From positions 806,001-870,000 of the forward strand of contig CBDDGV010000003.1 of NCBI GenBank assembly GCA_965228005.1: 64,000 bases of DNA, read 5' to 3'. The notes beneath the pieces are model-generated. The model was not told the DNA's origin and did not search any database. It saw only the letters and a list, made by a program, of their open reading frames with translations. This document shows, piece after piece, positions 18,153-28,029 of this stretch. How positions within the stretch are numbered: position 1 is the stretch's first letter; every line of letters starts with the position of its first letter. The position numbers and the translations under genes were made by a program. Source of the stretch: JBCCXZ01 sp965228005 (GTDB taxonomy: Bacteria; Planctomycetota; Planctomycetia; Pirellulales; Lacipirellulaceae).

Positions 18153-19226
18153 TTAGGACCTGCGCCGTCGAAAACCCAAAACGATGGCCGCGGCCGCCGC
18201 GCTCAACGCAGTCGACGGTTCGGGCACAGCCCCCGCGGCGGACAAGGGGAGTTCACCCTGCCCAAACTGTGCGATGAACAAATCGCGTCCGGGGAGAGAG
18301 CCGTCGTCCCGCTGCCACTTGAGGCCGTCGGCAACGTCGACGTCGCCGTCCGCGTCCAGGTCCGCCGAAGGGGGGTTGCCCAGAGCGGTAACCACGAGGT
18401 TGTCCAGCATCGCGAACCTGGCGTTGGAAGGGTCGCCGGCAATGTTGGTGTACAGCGAGAGATATCCGCTGGAAGCCCCGTCGAATGTGAAGTTGTTTGA
18501 GAATCCCGGGGCGCCATCGACCTCAATGGTCAACGTGCCGGTCTCGCCCGATCCGTAGCCGTTGGGAGCCTCGAACGTGACGACCGCCGAGTGCGGGGTG
18601 TCGTGGGGGTCGCTGAAGAAGCCGTCGAGCGCGAGGTCGGGCGTGTCTCCGCCGGCCCAGAACTCCACGCTGCCCAGCGTGGGGTCACCGCCGGTATCCT
18701 GCCTGAAGACCGCGGCCGCATCGGCGCCGTTCGCCGAGTTGGTAAAGATGAACGCGTTGCCGTTGAACCCGGTTTGATTCTCGATCTGGTCGGTGTCGTC
18801 CACGCCGAGAGCGACGGCCAGGTATCCGTTGCCGGTTGGGAACGATGGGTTCCCGAAGTCGACGACCCTCTCAAAGTCGAAAGAGACCGAAAACCCTTCC
18901 GGGGCAACCGTGGCGAAATCGAACTCGATCTGCACCGCCCCGGCAATCATCTGGGCCGAAGTGCCGTCGGTAGTCTGGTTGGCCCCGCCGGCCCGCCCCT
19001 GACCGAACGTGTAAGTCTGGACGGCGGAACCGCCTAACGCGTTGTCGTTGGAACCCCAGTCCGAGATGCCGTTTCCGGAGCCCAAGGGGTTCCCGTTGCC
19101 GTCTCCGCTGCCTAAGGCCGCCCTGTCAAACGAATCAGAAAACACAACCACCTGGGCCGACGCTTCCGTCGCCATAAAGCCTAAGGTCGCCGCGAGAAGA
19201 GCCTGGGTCAGTAAGTGCTTCGTCAT
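18153..19226 (-). CDS. PEP-CTERM protein of the same family with a dockerin-like loop
   Basis: A 357-residue paralogue of the downstream gene. The signal peptide is MTKHLLTQALLAATLGFMAT (then EASAQ), followed by VVVFSDSFDRAALGSGDGNG and the same domain. It then adds a calcium-loop segment (DLDADGDVDVADGLKWQRDD) and AVPEPSTALSAAAAAIVLG with FRRRRS. The pair are 60 bases apart and probably co-transcribed. The loop resembles dockerin type I repeats, which in planctomycetes are common on extracellular proteins; no cohesin partner is recognised here. Confidence 0.86.
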   Translation of the reverse strand: MTKHLLTQALLAATLGFMATEASAQVVVFSDSFDRAALGSGDGNGNPLGSGNGISDWGSNDNALGGSAVQTYTFGQGRAGGANQTTDGTSAQMIAGAVQIEFDFATVAPEGFSVSFDFERVVDFGNPSFPTGNGYLAVALGVDDTDQIENQTGFNGNAFIFTNSANGADAAAVFRQDTGGDPTLGSVEFWAGGDTPDLALDGFFSDPHDTPHSAVVTFEAPNGYGSGETGTLTIEVDGAPGFSNNFTFDGASSGYLSLYTNIAGDPSNARFAMLDNLVVTALGNPPSADLDADGDVDVADGLKWQRDDGSLPGRDLFIAQFGQGELPLSAAGAVPEPSTALSAAAAAIVLGFRRRRS

Positions 19227-19345
19227 GAATGTTGTCCCTAATCAACAAGATGCTTGAAGAGTCGTCTGGAGAGATTGAATCACGAGAGTGCCGCCATGTC
19301 CCGACGGCCTGCGCCGCCCCGCTTCTGTCGCGCCGTGGACGGAGC

Positions 19346-20383
19346 CTATGGGAGCTGAACCACCTCCGACCCGTCGATGGAGCTCAGTCCTTTCCACAGG
19401 ATTTCGTCTACGTCGTCGCTGAAGAACTGGACCGAGCTGTCACAGAGGATCACGTGCACCCCGCCCGGGTGGCGGCTGCGGGAGCTGATCGACATGTTGT
19501 TCTCGCCGCTGTTGGGTCTGCAGGGCAGGTCCAGCTCTCTCCGGTCGGTGCAGGCTGTGACATCCCCATCGTCGGAGTTAGGTGTTCGGATCGCTGATAT
19601 CTGGTAGCAACCGGGCACGTGGTTCCAGATCCGCGCCCGCCGGTCGACGGCCCCCACTTCAGAAGGCGCCTGGATCATCTCCAGCATTGCGAAGGTGTTG
19701 CTGGTGCCGTCGACGATCTGCGCCATCTTCGCCCCCCAGCCGATGCCAAACGGGGCCCGGAAGTGGTCCTCGGCGGTGTTGATGTTGAAGTTCAGCCCGT
19801 TGGTCCTTTGGTCGTACTGATCGATGTAAGCGAACTGACCCCAGTTCAACCCGTAGCTGCCCTTGGCGTCCTGGAAAGCTTGAGAGTTGGTGCCGTCGCC
19901 GCCGCCGGTGGTCTCTTCCATGATGAGGCTCTCGTCGCTGGGGCACTGGTACGTCGGCAGCGGGCTGCGGATCTGCTCCAGGACGGTGAGGTCTTGGCGG
20001 TTCCAGTCTTCATCGCGGTCGTAGAGGTTGAACCTCGCCGACTCCTCCAGGTAGGGCAGCAGGAAGATGAGGTTCGGCGTGAACGGCGGGTTGCGGGGGT
20101 CGGTGCGGTCGGGCGGCTGCGTGATGTCATCCAGCCTGCGGTGGCCCAGGTTGCCCGGCGGGAACACCTTGTTCGCCGACTCGTAGTTCAGGATCGCGAT
20201 CCCCAGCTGCCGCATATTGTTCTGGCACTGGGAGCGGCGGGCGGCTTCTCGAGCGCTCTGGATCGCGGGGAGCAACAACGCGACCAGGATGCCGATGATG
20301 GCGATCACCACCAGCAGCTCAACTAGCGTGAAGCCCCGCCTCCAGGGCTGGCGGAACCGGTTGGATTGGGTTCGGAAACGCAT
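19346..20383 (-). CDS. DUF1559 protein with type IV pilin-like N-terminus
   Basis: A 345-residue protein that starts MRFRTQSNRFRQPWRR, then GFTLVELLVVIAIIGILVAL and the helix LLPAIQSAREAARRSQCQNN. The body has the DUF1559 blocks LLPYLEESARFNLYD, YQCPSDESLIMEE, NWGQFAYIDQYD and DGTSNTFAMLEMIQAPS. It ends SRSRHPGGVHVILCDSSVQFFSDDV, where SS replaces the more usual GS. It lies upstream of the PEP-CTERM pair on the same strand. Role as for the family: probably surface-exposed, function unsettled. Confidence 0.9.
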   Translation of the reverse strand: MRFRTQSNRFRQPWRRGFTLVELLVVIAIIGILVALLLPAIQSAREAARRSQCQNNMRQLGIAILNYESANKVFPPGNLGHRRLDDITQPPDRTDPRNPPFTPNLIFLLPYLEESARFNLYDRDEDWNRQDLTVLEQIRSPLPTYQCPSDESLIMEETTGGGDGTNSQAFQDAKGSYGLNWGQFAYIDQYDQRTNGLNFNINTAEDHFRAPFGIGWGAKMAQIVDGTSNTFAMLEMIQAPSEVGAVDRRARIWNHVPGCYQISAIRTPNSDDGDVTACTDRRELDLPCRPNSGENNMSISSRSRHPGGVHVILCDSSVQFFSDDVDEILWKGLSSIDGSEVVQLP

Positions 20384-20711
20384 GAAATACCTCGTAGGCG
20401 TCCGTGGCGTTTAGCTCAGGGCCGGCTGCTCAGCGGTTCGGCTGTGGGCCCAACCTCGATCAAGCCTCGTGAGGAGCAGAAGCAGACAAGCACCGTTGAC
20501 GAGAAAGTCCCTTCGATAGAGAAACTCCGATCGTGCGCGTCATCTATCACAAAAATCTATGAAATGCTCGGCCCGCCAGGATTCCGGAGCCCCCTGCGTG
20601 AGAATCCGCACAGCCTCTTCTTTTTTTCGATAGATTGCGTGCGGTGGCGGCGTTAGAGGTAGCGGGAGACCACCACTCCAGCTCCCGAGAGACTTTTAGA
20701 GACAAGCTGGG
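20384..20711. other. Divergent intergenic region, 328 bases
   Basis: This separates the minus-strand DUF1559 gene from the plus-strand ECF sigma operon and should hold both promoters. I see T-rich runs near 20621-20631 but no reliable promoter boxes or repeats. Confidence 0.5.
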
Positions 20712-21230
20712 ATGGAAGACCAGGAAGACTTCGTGCTCGAGATTATCGACGTGCAGAATAGGTTAGCCGCCTACATCTACTCGTTAGTGCTCGACGCCGA
20801 GCTCGCCCGGGACATCGTCCAGCGGACCAACCTGGTGTTGGTGGAGAAGAAGGCCGACTACCGGCCCGGGACCAATTTTTTTGCCTGGGCCTGCCGGATC
20901 GGTTTCTTCGAGGTGCTCGCGCACCGCCGCGACAGACAGAGGGAGAAACTGCTGTTTGACGACGAGATGCTCCAGCGGCTCGCCCTGCACTCGGAGAAGT
21001 CGATGGAGCGATTCGACGAACGCACCGAAGCATTGATGCAATGCCTTGCTTCGCTCCCCGAACGGTACCGCGAACTCATCCTGAGCCGTTACCGCCCCGG
21101 GGGCTCGGTATCCGTCATCGCCAAGGCGCTCAACAAGACGCCGGCCGCGGTGTCCTCGCTCCTGAACCGGATCCGGAATCGATTGATCGAATGCGTTGAG
21201 CGGAAGCTCAGCGGGAAAGCGGCGACATGA
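20712..21230 (+). CDS. ECF RNA polymerase sigma factor (Rhodopirellula/Verrucomicrobium type)
   Basis: A 172-residue protein starting MEDQEDFVLEIIDVQNRLAA. Region 2 is at about 13-80 (AAYIYSLVLDAELARDIVQR, then NFFAWACRIGFFEVLAHRR). Region 4 is at about 108-170 (LPERYRELILSRYRPGGSVS, then TPAAVSSLLNRIRNRLIECV). It shares the same pattern of residues with the sigma factor at 2.8-3.4 kb. It overlaps the FecR gene by 4 bases (ATGA) and leads an operon ending in rhamnosidase, transporter and isomerase, so it probably controls rhamnoside use. Confidence 0.92.
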   Translation: MEDQEDFVLEIIDVQNRLAAYIYSLVLDAELARDIVQRTNLVLVEKKADYRPGTNFFAWACRIGFFEVLAHRRDRQREKLLFDDEMLQRLALHSEKSMERFDERTEALMQCLASLPERYRELILSRYRPGGSVSVIAKALNKTPAAVSSLLNRIRNRLIECVERKLSGKAAT

Positions 21231-22774
21231 AGACGCTCTCAGAAACCGAAGGACAACCCAACGGCCGAGACGCCCGAGACCAGCTCAGGCGGCTGCTCGC
21301 GCGGGTCTACGACTGCGAAGCCGGCAATCCGGAGGATGCCGACGCCGCGCGCACGCAGCTCGCGACGCTGTTGGCCGAGCACCCCGATCTGGTTGACGAC
21401 TACTGCTTGTCTGTCTCGGTCGAAACAGCACTGGGGCTCGGGTCTACCCAGAGCCAACTCGAGTCCCTCCGCGGCAAACAGCCCGAACAGGCGGCCGCAT
21501 CGCTGGAATCACGCGGAGCGGAATCCGAGGAACGAGACCAGCCCCGAGCGGCCAGCCCGAAGACAGCCCCGGCCTCGCTTGACTCGGTCACAGTCAGCCC
21601 GCGCCGCGATCTGGGCCGGAGCAAGCCGCGACCGCAGAACCTGACACTTCGGGCGGGTGCGCTGCCCCGTTTGGTCAGAGAGTACTGGCAACCGGCCGCG
21701 GTCGCCGCAGGAGTCCTGATCGCGGTGTTCGGCGTCTACCAGGTCCGCCGCGGGCCCGACGCGACTTTCGTTGCGCTAGAAGACACGGTGTGGAACGACG
21801 GGATCGAACGCAGCGTCGGCGACCGCCTCGGCAGCGATTGGATCAACCTTGAAGCGGGTGTTGCCCGCATCGCCCTCCGCAGCGGAGCCAAGGCGTCCAT
21901 TTCCGCACCGGCCCATTTCCGCATCATGAGCGGGAACAGCGCACAGCTGAGCGTTGGCAAGCTCTCCGCCTGGACGCCCCCGGGGGCTGAGGGGTTCGCG
22001 GTTCAAACGCCTTCACTCAATGTCGTCGACCTCGGCACAGCCTTTCAGGTCGCGGTTGGTTTGGACGACGGCCAGACCGTGCACGTCACCGAAGGGGTCG
22101 TATGGGTAGAGGCCGAGGATACAGAGACGCAGCTCACGGCGGGGCAGGTCCTCGTCGGCGGCGGGGGCTTTTCCCCATCGGTCCTCGACCCGTCTTCCCT
22201 CGTGCCCGAGACGACCGGCGCCATGCTCTTTACCGCTGAACACCCGCAGAGCTTGGGCCTGAATCGGTTCGACCACGACGATCAGATTCACGTGTTCCTC
22301 GAGAGCTTCCGCAACCAACTCGGACACGACCTGCGAGTCGACGTGGCAAACACCGGCCGCCACACAGTCTTCGGGCCCGAGGGCGGCAACCTCAAGGCCG
22401 GGGTGGTGTTCCACTGCTACCTTGTCCATTTCAGCCCCTTGCAGCGGCGCCAGGTCGTCGAGGGTTCTGTGACCTTCCCAGGCAAGATCCTCGGCGTCCT
22501 GACAGATTCCGACCGCCTCAACGGGAGCAATCCGATCCTGGGGTCTGATTGGACGCTCCAGTGCTTCCACCCGCAACGCGGCTTGGAATCCACTCCCGAC
22601 CGGAACTCGGATATCCTCAAGATCAGCAGTGACGGTCGCACGCTTTCCGCAACCATGCGGACCGAAGCGATCGACCAGGTCCGCGTGCTGGTCGCGGCAG
22701 ACGAGCAGCCGGTCGACTTGGCCCGCATCGGTCAGCGCCGGCTGGTTTCGCAAGCCCGCTCTGGCAGGCGGTGA
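21227..22774 (+). CDS. FecR-domain membrane protein paired with ECF sigma factor
   Basis: A 515-residue protein. A cytoplasmic N-terminus (~145 residues, charged) leads to one membrane segment (about 150-167, WQPAAVAAGVLIAVFGVYQV) and a FecR-type domain (GVARIALRSGAKASISAPAH, then VVDLGTAFQVAVGLDDGQTV). The C-terminal ~170 residues match in pattern the tail of the FecR protein at 1.4-2.8 kb (FTAEHPQSLGLNRFDHD there, FVHEHPRSLAYGQYNRD in the other; VEGSVTFPGKILGVLTDSDR; TEAIDQVRVLV). This argues for a shared sensing domain. Its stop overlaps the GTG start of the rhamnosidase by 4 bases. Confidence 0.87.
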   Translation: MKTLSETEGQPNGRDARDQLRRLLARVYDCEAGNPEDADAARTQLATLLAEHPDLVDDYCLSVSVETALGLGSTQSQLESLRGKQPEQAAASLESRGAESEERDQPRAASPKTAPASLDSVTVSPRRDLGRSKPRPQNLTLRAGALPRLVREYWQPAAVAAGVLIAVFGVYQVRRGPDATFVALEDTVWNDGIERSVGDRLGSDWINLEAGVARIALRSGAKASISAPAHFRIMSGNSAQLSVGKLSAWTPPGAEGFAVQTPSLNVVDLGTAFQVAVGLDDGQTVHVTEGVVWVEAEDTETQLTAGQVLVGGGGFSPSVLDPSSLVPETTGAMLFTAEHPQSLGLNRFDHDDQIHVFLESFRNQLGHDLRVDVANTGRHTVFGPEGGNLKAGVVFHCYLVHFSPLQRRQVVEGSVTFPGKILGVLTDSDRLNGSNPILGSDWTLQCFHPQRGLESTPDRNSDILKISSDGRTLSATMRTEAIDQVRVLVAADEQPVDLARIGQRRLVSQARSGRR

Positions 22775-25224
22775 CGCAGTTGCGTTGCCGTAACGGCCTG
22801 CCCCGGGGGATCGTGGCCCTCTTCTGCGTGGCTCTGCTTGGGGCCGGCGCCGCCGCGAACCCCTCCTGGCCAAGCGATCCCGCGCCGCCAGCGACGAACC
22901 CCTTCGTGGGAGCCGCATGGATTGCCCCGCCCGCGGATGCCGACCCGAGCGGACTTCGATCGGTGCTCTTCCGTCGTGAATTCACCCTCGCCGACCAACC
23001 CCAAAGGGCAACGCTGCGTGTTGTGGGTCTCGGAGACTTCGACCCGCGACTGAACGGTCGGCGCCTTGCCGACACGGGGATGAACCAAGCATGGACCCAA
23101 TACGAGAAGTCGCTCTACTACCGCGAGTTCGACGTCCTAGATGCGGTGCGGCCTGGTCAGAACTGCCTCGCGTTCGTGCTGACCAACTCGTTCTGGCACA
23201 ACCAGAAGCCGCCCGGAGAGCGGTACTTCAAGAGCGGCCCTCAGCGATCGGCGGACGAGCCTCACTTACTACGCGCGGAACTCTACATCACGTTGCCATT
23301 GGGCGAGGTGCGGCGGATCGCGACCGACGAAGATTGGCGAACACACCCGGGGCCGATCGTGTTCTCGCACATCTTTGCCGGTGAAGACTACGATGCCCGT
23401 GCGCGGCAGCCCGGCTGGGATTCGCCCGGTTTCGATGACTCGGGGTGGGCGAGAGCCCGGTTAGCGGAGGAACCCGCCGCGATCCTGCGGCGCCAAACCT
23501 GGCCGCCGATCGCGTCGCACGAGCGCTTCGGGCCAACTTCCGTCACCGAAGCGGCGCCGGGCGTCTGGTCCTACGCCTTCCCCCAGAATTGCTCGGCCCA
23601 GCTCCAAATCAAACTCAACGGCGGCGACCCGGGGGATCGCGTCACGCTGCGGTGCGGCGAGCACCGCAGCGCCGAAGGGCGATTATTCGGCCACTACGTG
23701 GTCGACTGCCACGTCACGACCGACGGTGAGCCAATCGATTACAGGTGGTCGTCTTTCTACCTCGGCATGCGATTCGTCGAAGTATCGGGCGCCGTGCCGC
23801 AAGGGGTCCCCAACCCCGACGGCCTGCCGGTCATCGAGGCGATGACGCTCGTTCATGTCCGCACAGGGTTGCCGGAAGTCGGGAGCTTCTCGTGCTCGAG
23901 CGAGTTGCTCAACCGCACGCAACGCCTAGTCGATTGGGCGATGCGTTCCAACACGCACCACGTCCTAACCGACTGCCCCCACCGCGAGAAGCTGGGCTGG
24001 CTCGAGGTGCCCTACCTAATGGCCCCGAGCTTCCAGTACCGCTACGACTGCCGCACCTGGCACAACAAGATCATGGGCGACCTCCGCGACTCCCAACTGC
24101 AAAACGGTCGCGTGACCACGGTCGCGCCGCCGTACCCCCGGGGCAGGTTCCCCGACAAGTTTGACTGGACCGTCGAGTGGGGCGCCGCGGCCGTGCTGCT
24201 GCCCTGGGAGCAGTACCGGTGGTCGGGTGATAAGCGCATCTTGCGTGACAACATCCAAATGATGCGGCGGTTCGTCGACCACGTGGAGTCCGAGGCTAAG
24301 GACGGCATCGCCCCCGGCGGACTCGGCGACTGGTACGACTACGGCCACGGGCAGCCGCCCGGCCCGTCGCGCTTTACGCCGACCGAACTCTCGTCGACCG
24401 CAACTTGGGCGCTGTGTTCCCAGCGTGTTGCCGACGCAGCTGCGGTCCTCGGTGAGAAGCAGGCGGAGCAGTATTATCGCTCGCTTCACCAGGATATTGC
24501 CCAAGCGTTCCGACGACGCTTCCGAGACCCTGCCACGGGCGACCTCCAGCACACGGGCAGCCCCCAGTGCGCCAACGCCATGGCTCTCTGTGCCGATGTG
24601 GTTCCACCCGAAGACCGAGCCCGGCTCATCGAACAGATCATAGCCGACCTCGAGCAACGCGGCTGGCAGCAGACCCCGGGAGACATCGGCCACGTCTACC
24701 TGATCCGCGCGCTCGCCAAAGCGGGGCGGTCCGACGTCTTGCACAAGGTGTATTCCCGGACGAGCGCCGGCAGTTATGGCAGCGTCCTGGCGAAGGGGCT
24801 CACCTCGATGCCCGAAACGTGGGACGCCACCATGGACGGTTACCAATCTCTCAACCACTGCATGCTCGGCCACGTCATGGAGTGGCTCCACGGCTACGTC
24901 GGCGGCATCCGGCAGCAGCCCGATGCAGCCGGTTGGACCGACGTGCTCATCGCCCCCGAGCCGGGACCGCTGACTCACGCAGAGACGAGCCTCGCTGCGC
25001 CAACCGGCAAGATCGCTGTCCGCTGGGAGATCACCGACGGCGAGTTTCAGCTCACAGCCGAAATCCCCAACGGCGTCGCCGCTGAGGCCCGCCTCCCCTC
25101 GGGCGCCGTCTACCCCCTCGCCGCCGGCGAGCAGACGCTCACCGAACCGTGGCCGAGGCCCCGGGTGATGGACGACGAGGGTCCCGCCAACAAGGCCGCG
25201 GCACAAGCAGACAGCGATGGATGA
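22771..25224 (+). CDS. Alpha-L-rhamnosidase, GH78-like
   Basis: A GTG start overlapping the FecR stop gives an 817-residue product with a signal peptide (GIVALFCVALLGAGAAANP). It then shows the Bac_rhamnosidase order: an N-terminal beta domain (SVLFRREFTLADQPQRATLR, then GDFDPRLNGRRL), a second beta domain, and an (alpha/alpha)6-barrel with DCPHREKLGWLEVPYLMAPS. GDWYDYGHGQPP, SMPETWDATMDGYQSLNHCM and MGS-like GHVMEWLHGYVGG follow. Acidic residues in DCPHREKLGW and in PETWDATM are the expected catalytic neighbourhood of GH78. It would release L-rhamnose from polysaccharide. The RhaT-like gene follows, overlapping by 8 bases, and then an isomerase, so the operon couples hydrolysis, uptake and first catabolic step. 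Confidence 0.87.
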   Translation: MTQLRCRNGLPRGIVALFCVALLGAGAAANPSWPSDPAPPATNPFVGAAWIAPPADADPSGLRSVLFRREFTLADQPQRATLRVVGLGDFDPRLNGRRLADTGMNQAWTQYEKSLYYREFDVLDAVRPGQNCLAFVLTNSFWHNQKPPGERYFKSGPQRSADEPHLLRAELYITLPLGEVRRIATDEDWRTHPGPIVFSHIFAGEDYDARARQPGWDSPGFDDSGWARARLAEEPAAILRRQTWPPIASHERFGPTSVTEAAPGVWSYAFPQNCSAQLQIKLNGGDPGDRVTLRCGEHRSAEGRLFGHYVVDCHVTTDGEPIDYRWSSFYLGMRFVEVSGAVPQGVPNPDGLPVIEAMTLVHVRTGLPEVGSFSCSSELLNRTQRLVDWAMRSNTHHVLTDCPHREKLGWLEVPYLMAPSFQYRYDCRTWHNKIMGDLRDSQLQNGRVTTVAPPYPRGRFPDKFDWTVEWGAAAVLLPWEQYRWSGDKRILRDNIQMMRRFVDHVESEAKDGIAPGGLGDWYDYGHGQPPGPSRFTPTELSSTATWALCSQRVADAAAVLGEKQAEQYYRSLHQDIAQAFRRRFRDPATGDLQHTGSPQCANAMALCADVVPPEDRARLIEQIIADLEQRGWQQTPGDIGHVYLIRALAKAGRSDVLHKVYSRTSAGSYGSVLAKGLTSMPETWDATMDGYQSLNHCMLGHVMEWLHGYVGGIRQQPDAAGWTDVLIAPEPGPLTHAETSLAAPTGKIAVRWEITDGEFQLTAEIPNGVAAEARLPSGAVYPLAAGEQTLTEPWPRPRVMDDEGPANKAAAQADSDG

Positions 25225-26326
25225 ATCCGCCGCCCCGGTGCTCGGGGTCACTTACCACGCTATCGGCGGTCTAGCCGCCGCAAGCTTCTACCTCCCGTAC
25301 AAGCGCGTGAGGGGCTGGCCGTGGGAAAACGCTTGGCTCATGGGAGGCGTCTTCAGTTGGATCTTCGCCCCGATCGCGGCCGCCGTGATCCTGGCGCCAG
25401 AGACCTTCAACGTGCTCCAGCAGGCGCCCCCCCGCCCGCTCTTCCTGACGTGGCTGTCGGGCTTTCTTTGGGGCATTGGCGGCGCCGCTTTCGGGCTCAG
25501 CATGCGCTACCTGGGCATCGCGCTCGGCTACGCCATCGCCTTGGGGATGTGCGCCTTCTTCGGCACGATCCTGCCGCCGCTGTTCGCTGGAGAATTCAGT
25601 CAGGTGGCTTCAACAACACCGGGGCGCTTCACGCTCCTTGGGTTGGCGGTCTGCCTCGCCGGGATCGCCATGAGCGGCAAGGCAGGCCTCAACAAAGAAC
25701 GGGAACTCAGCACCACTGAGAAGAAGGACGCGATAGGAGAGTTCCGCTTCGGCGCAGGCGTGCTAGTCGCACTGGTCGCCGGTGTGATGAGCGCATGCAT
25801 GGCTCTCGGTTTCTCGACCGGCAAGCCCATTGCCGAGCTGGCCACCGCGTCGGGCGTCGCGCCACTCTGGCAGAACCTGCCCGTGCTGATCGTCGTGCTC
25901 TTCGGCGGGTTCTGTTTGAACCTGCTGTGGTGCGGATGGTTGATCGCCCGCCGAGGCTCGCTGCGGCTGTACTGGGGCACAACGACAAACCCGGGAGCCG
26001 ACCCGAGCGTCCCAGCGGAACCGCAGCGCCCGCCCTTGGCGGCCAACTACCTGTGGTGCTTCGTTGCCGGCGTCACCTGGTACCTCCAGTTCTTCTTCTA
26101 CGGCATGGGCACGACCAAGATGGGCGCATTCGAGTTCTCGAGTTGGACGCTCCACATGGCGTCGATTGTCTTGTTCAGTACAGTGTGGGGGTTTGCCCTT
26201 AAAGAGTGGCGTGGCACCAGCTCTGCAACCCACCGCTGGATCGCCGCTGGCCTCGCGATGCTGCTCCTCAGCACATGCATCGTCGGTTGGGGCAACTCGC
26301 TCGCGGCCGCGCCGGCGGGCCACTAA
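25217..26326 (+). CDS. rhaT: L-rhamnose/proton symporter, RhaT family
   Basis: A 369-residue membrane protein. It opens VTYHAIGGLAAASFYLPYKR, the RhaT-type start, with V.W.NAWL-like WPWENAWLMGGVFSWIFAPI in the second helix and WLSGFLWGIGGAAFGLSMRY, then GYAIALGMCAFFGTILPPLF. About ten hydrophobic segments are visible. Its start lies 8 bases inside the end of the rhamnosidase gene. By family it imports L-rhamnose with a proton; fucose or another deoxyhexose is possible. The surrounding operon supports rhamnose. Confidence 0.88.
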   Translation: MDESAAPVLGVTYHAIGGLAAASFYLPYKRVRGWPWENAWLMGGVFSWIFAPIAAAVILAPETFNVLQQAPPRPLFLTWLSGFLWGIGGAAFGLSMRYLGIALGYAIALGMCAFFGTILPPLFAGEFSQVASTTPGRFTLLGLAVCLAGIAMSGKAGLNKERELSTTEKKDAIGEFRFGAGVLVALVAGVMSACMALGFSTGKPIAELATASGVAPLWQNLPVLIVVLFGGFCLNLLWCGWLIARRGSLRLYWGTTTNPGADPSVPAEPQRPPLAANYLWCFVAGVTWYLQFFFYGMGTTKMGAFEFSSWTLHMASIVLFSTVWGFALKEWRGTSSATHRWIAAGLAMLLLSTCIVGWGNSLAAAPAGH

Positions 26327-26347
26327 CCGCCACACAGGGAGCATACA

Positions 26348-27859
26348 ATGGATCGTATCAAGCCGCCCAAACGCCCACGCATCGGGCTCTACTCGATCGG
26401 TCACCCCCACTACTGGAACCAGTTCGCGGGGCTGCTAGACCGTCTGAACGGCTACAACGCCTTCATCGAGAAGCGGCTGAGCGAGTGGGGCGAAGTCACG
26501 AACGCGGGCATGATTGACTCGGAGCCGGGTTCCCGAGCAGCCGCCGAGCGGTTCAACGCTGCGAACGTCGACATCCTTTTCTGCCACGCCGCGACCTACG
26601 CCTACAGCGCCTCAAACCTTCATATCGCACGCCACTGCAAGCGGCCGGTCGTTGTGCTGAACCTCCAACCGGCCGCGGCGATGGACTACGACCGCACCAC
26701 TACGGGCGAGTGGCTCGCGCACTGCGTCGGCTGCTGCGTGCCGGAGATCAGCAACGCCTTCAACCGCGCAGGAATCGACTTCCACGTCGTCAGCGGCCTG
26801 CTCGGGCTCAGCGAGTCGCCCGCGATCGCCATCGCTGACGAGGCGACCGCAGAACACCCGGAAGCGCGGCGGGCCTGGCGCGAGATCGGCGAGTGGGCCC
26901 GCGCCGCCGGAGTCGCCCGCACCCTCGCCGAGGGACGCATGGGCTTCCTCGGCCACACCTACCCCGGCATGCTCGACATGTACTCCGACTTCACGATGGT
27001 GACCGGCCAGACCGGCATGCACGTGGAGGTCCTCGAGATGTGCGACCTGCAGCGGCTGCTTGACGGCGTCAGCGACAACGACACACGGAGCAAGCTCAAA
27101 GAGGTGGAGGCGATGTTCGTTCTTTCAGAGGACTCTCCGGCCGACCCGCTTGCCCGGGCCCCGAGGCCTGAGCAGCTCGACGTCGCCTGCCGAGTGGCGG
27201 TCGCCCAGGAACGCCTCGTCCGAGAGCAGGACCTCGACGCCCTCACCTACTACTACCGGGGCGCAGACGGCAACGACTACGAGCAGTTGCAAGAGGCGTT
27301 CATCCTCGGTCACTCGCTCTTGACCGCACGCGGCGTGCCCTGCTCGGGCGAGGGCGACACGAAGACCGCCATCGCGATGAAGGTCTGCGACACGCTCGAC
27401 GTCGGCGGGTCCTACTGCGAGATCGTCGCGTCGGACTACGAGCAAGACACGATCATCCTCGGGCACGACGGGCCTTTCCATGTCTCCATCGCCGACGGCA
27501 AGCCGATCCTCCGCGGCATGGGCCTCTACCACGGGAAGTGGGGCAACGGTGTCAGCGTCGAAGCAACCGTCCGCAAGGGGCCCGTCACGCTGCTCAACGT
27601 TACCCAGACGGCCGAAGGTCGCTTGCGGACGATCGTCAACGAAGGCGAAGCGATCGAGGCGCCGATCCTGAAGATCGGCAATACGATGACGCACGTCCGC
27701 TTCCCGGTCGGCCCCACCGACATGATGAACCGGTGGTTCGCTCTGGCCCCGACCCACCATTGCGCGATGAGCGTCGGCAACAACGCCGGGCAGCTCCGCA
27801 AGGTCGCAACCGTGATGGGGCTGCCCTGCGCATCCGCGATTACTGTTTCCGAAGCGTGA
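26348..27859 (+). CDS. L-fucose/L-arabinose isomerase superfamily protein
   Basis: A 503-residue cytosolic protein. RIGLYSIGHPHYWNQFAGLL at the start, then ILFCHAATYAYSASNLHIAR and LNLQPAAAMDY, and the acidic/His-rich part EGDTKTAIAMKVCDTLDVGG followed by IILGHDGPFHVSIADGKPIL, fit the FucI/AraA-like isomerase fold. It lies 21 bases after rhaT in the rhamnosidase operon with GGGAGCATACA before the ATG. The likely role is aldose-ketose isomerisation of the imported deoxy sugar, probably L-rhamnose to L-rhamnulose or L-fucose to L-fuculose. The substrate is inference; it is not the classical RhaA family by appearance. No kinase or aldolase follows in the window. Confidence 0.8.
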   Translation: MDRIKPPKRPRIGLYSIGHPHYWNQFAGLLDRLNGYNAFIEKRLSEWGEVTNAGMIDSEPGSRAAAERFNAANVDILFCHAATYAYSASNLHIARHCKRPVVVLNLQPAAAMDYDRTTTGEWLAHCVGCCVPEISNAFNRAGIDFHVVSGLLGLSESPAIAIADEATAEHPEARRAWREIGEWARAAGVARTLAEGRMGFLGHTYPGMLDMYSDFTMVTGQTGMHVEVLEMCDLQRLLDGVSDNDTRSKLKEVEAMFVLSEDSPADPLARAPRPEQLDVACRVAVAQERLVREQDLDALTYYYRGADGNDYEQLQEAFILGHSLLTARGVPCSGEGDTKTAIAMKVCDTLDVGGSYCEIVASDYEQDTIILGHDGPFHVSIADGKPILRGMGLYHGKWGNGVSVEATVRKGPVTLLNVTQTAEGRLRTIVNEGEAIEAPILKIGNTMTHVRFPVGPTDMMNRWFALAPTHHCAMSVGNNAGQLRKVATVMGLPCASAITVSEA

Positions 27860-28029
27860 ACTGGATGGCAAGGCAGTCCTGGTTCGAGGAAGACTCTCTC
27901 GAACGAATGGACATCTGGGTCCGGTAAGAGCTGACCGACGAGAGTCCGACCGCCGAAGAGAAGCGGCGGCCGCATCCTTCCTACTGCAAACGGAAGCTGC
28001 CGCCGAACTCCGAACGGAGGAGCACTGCT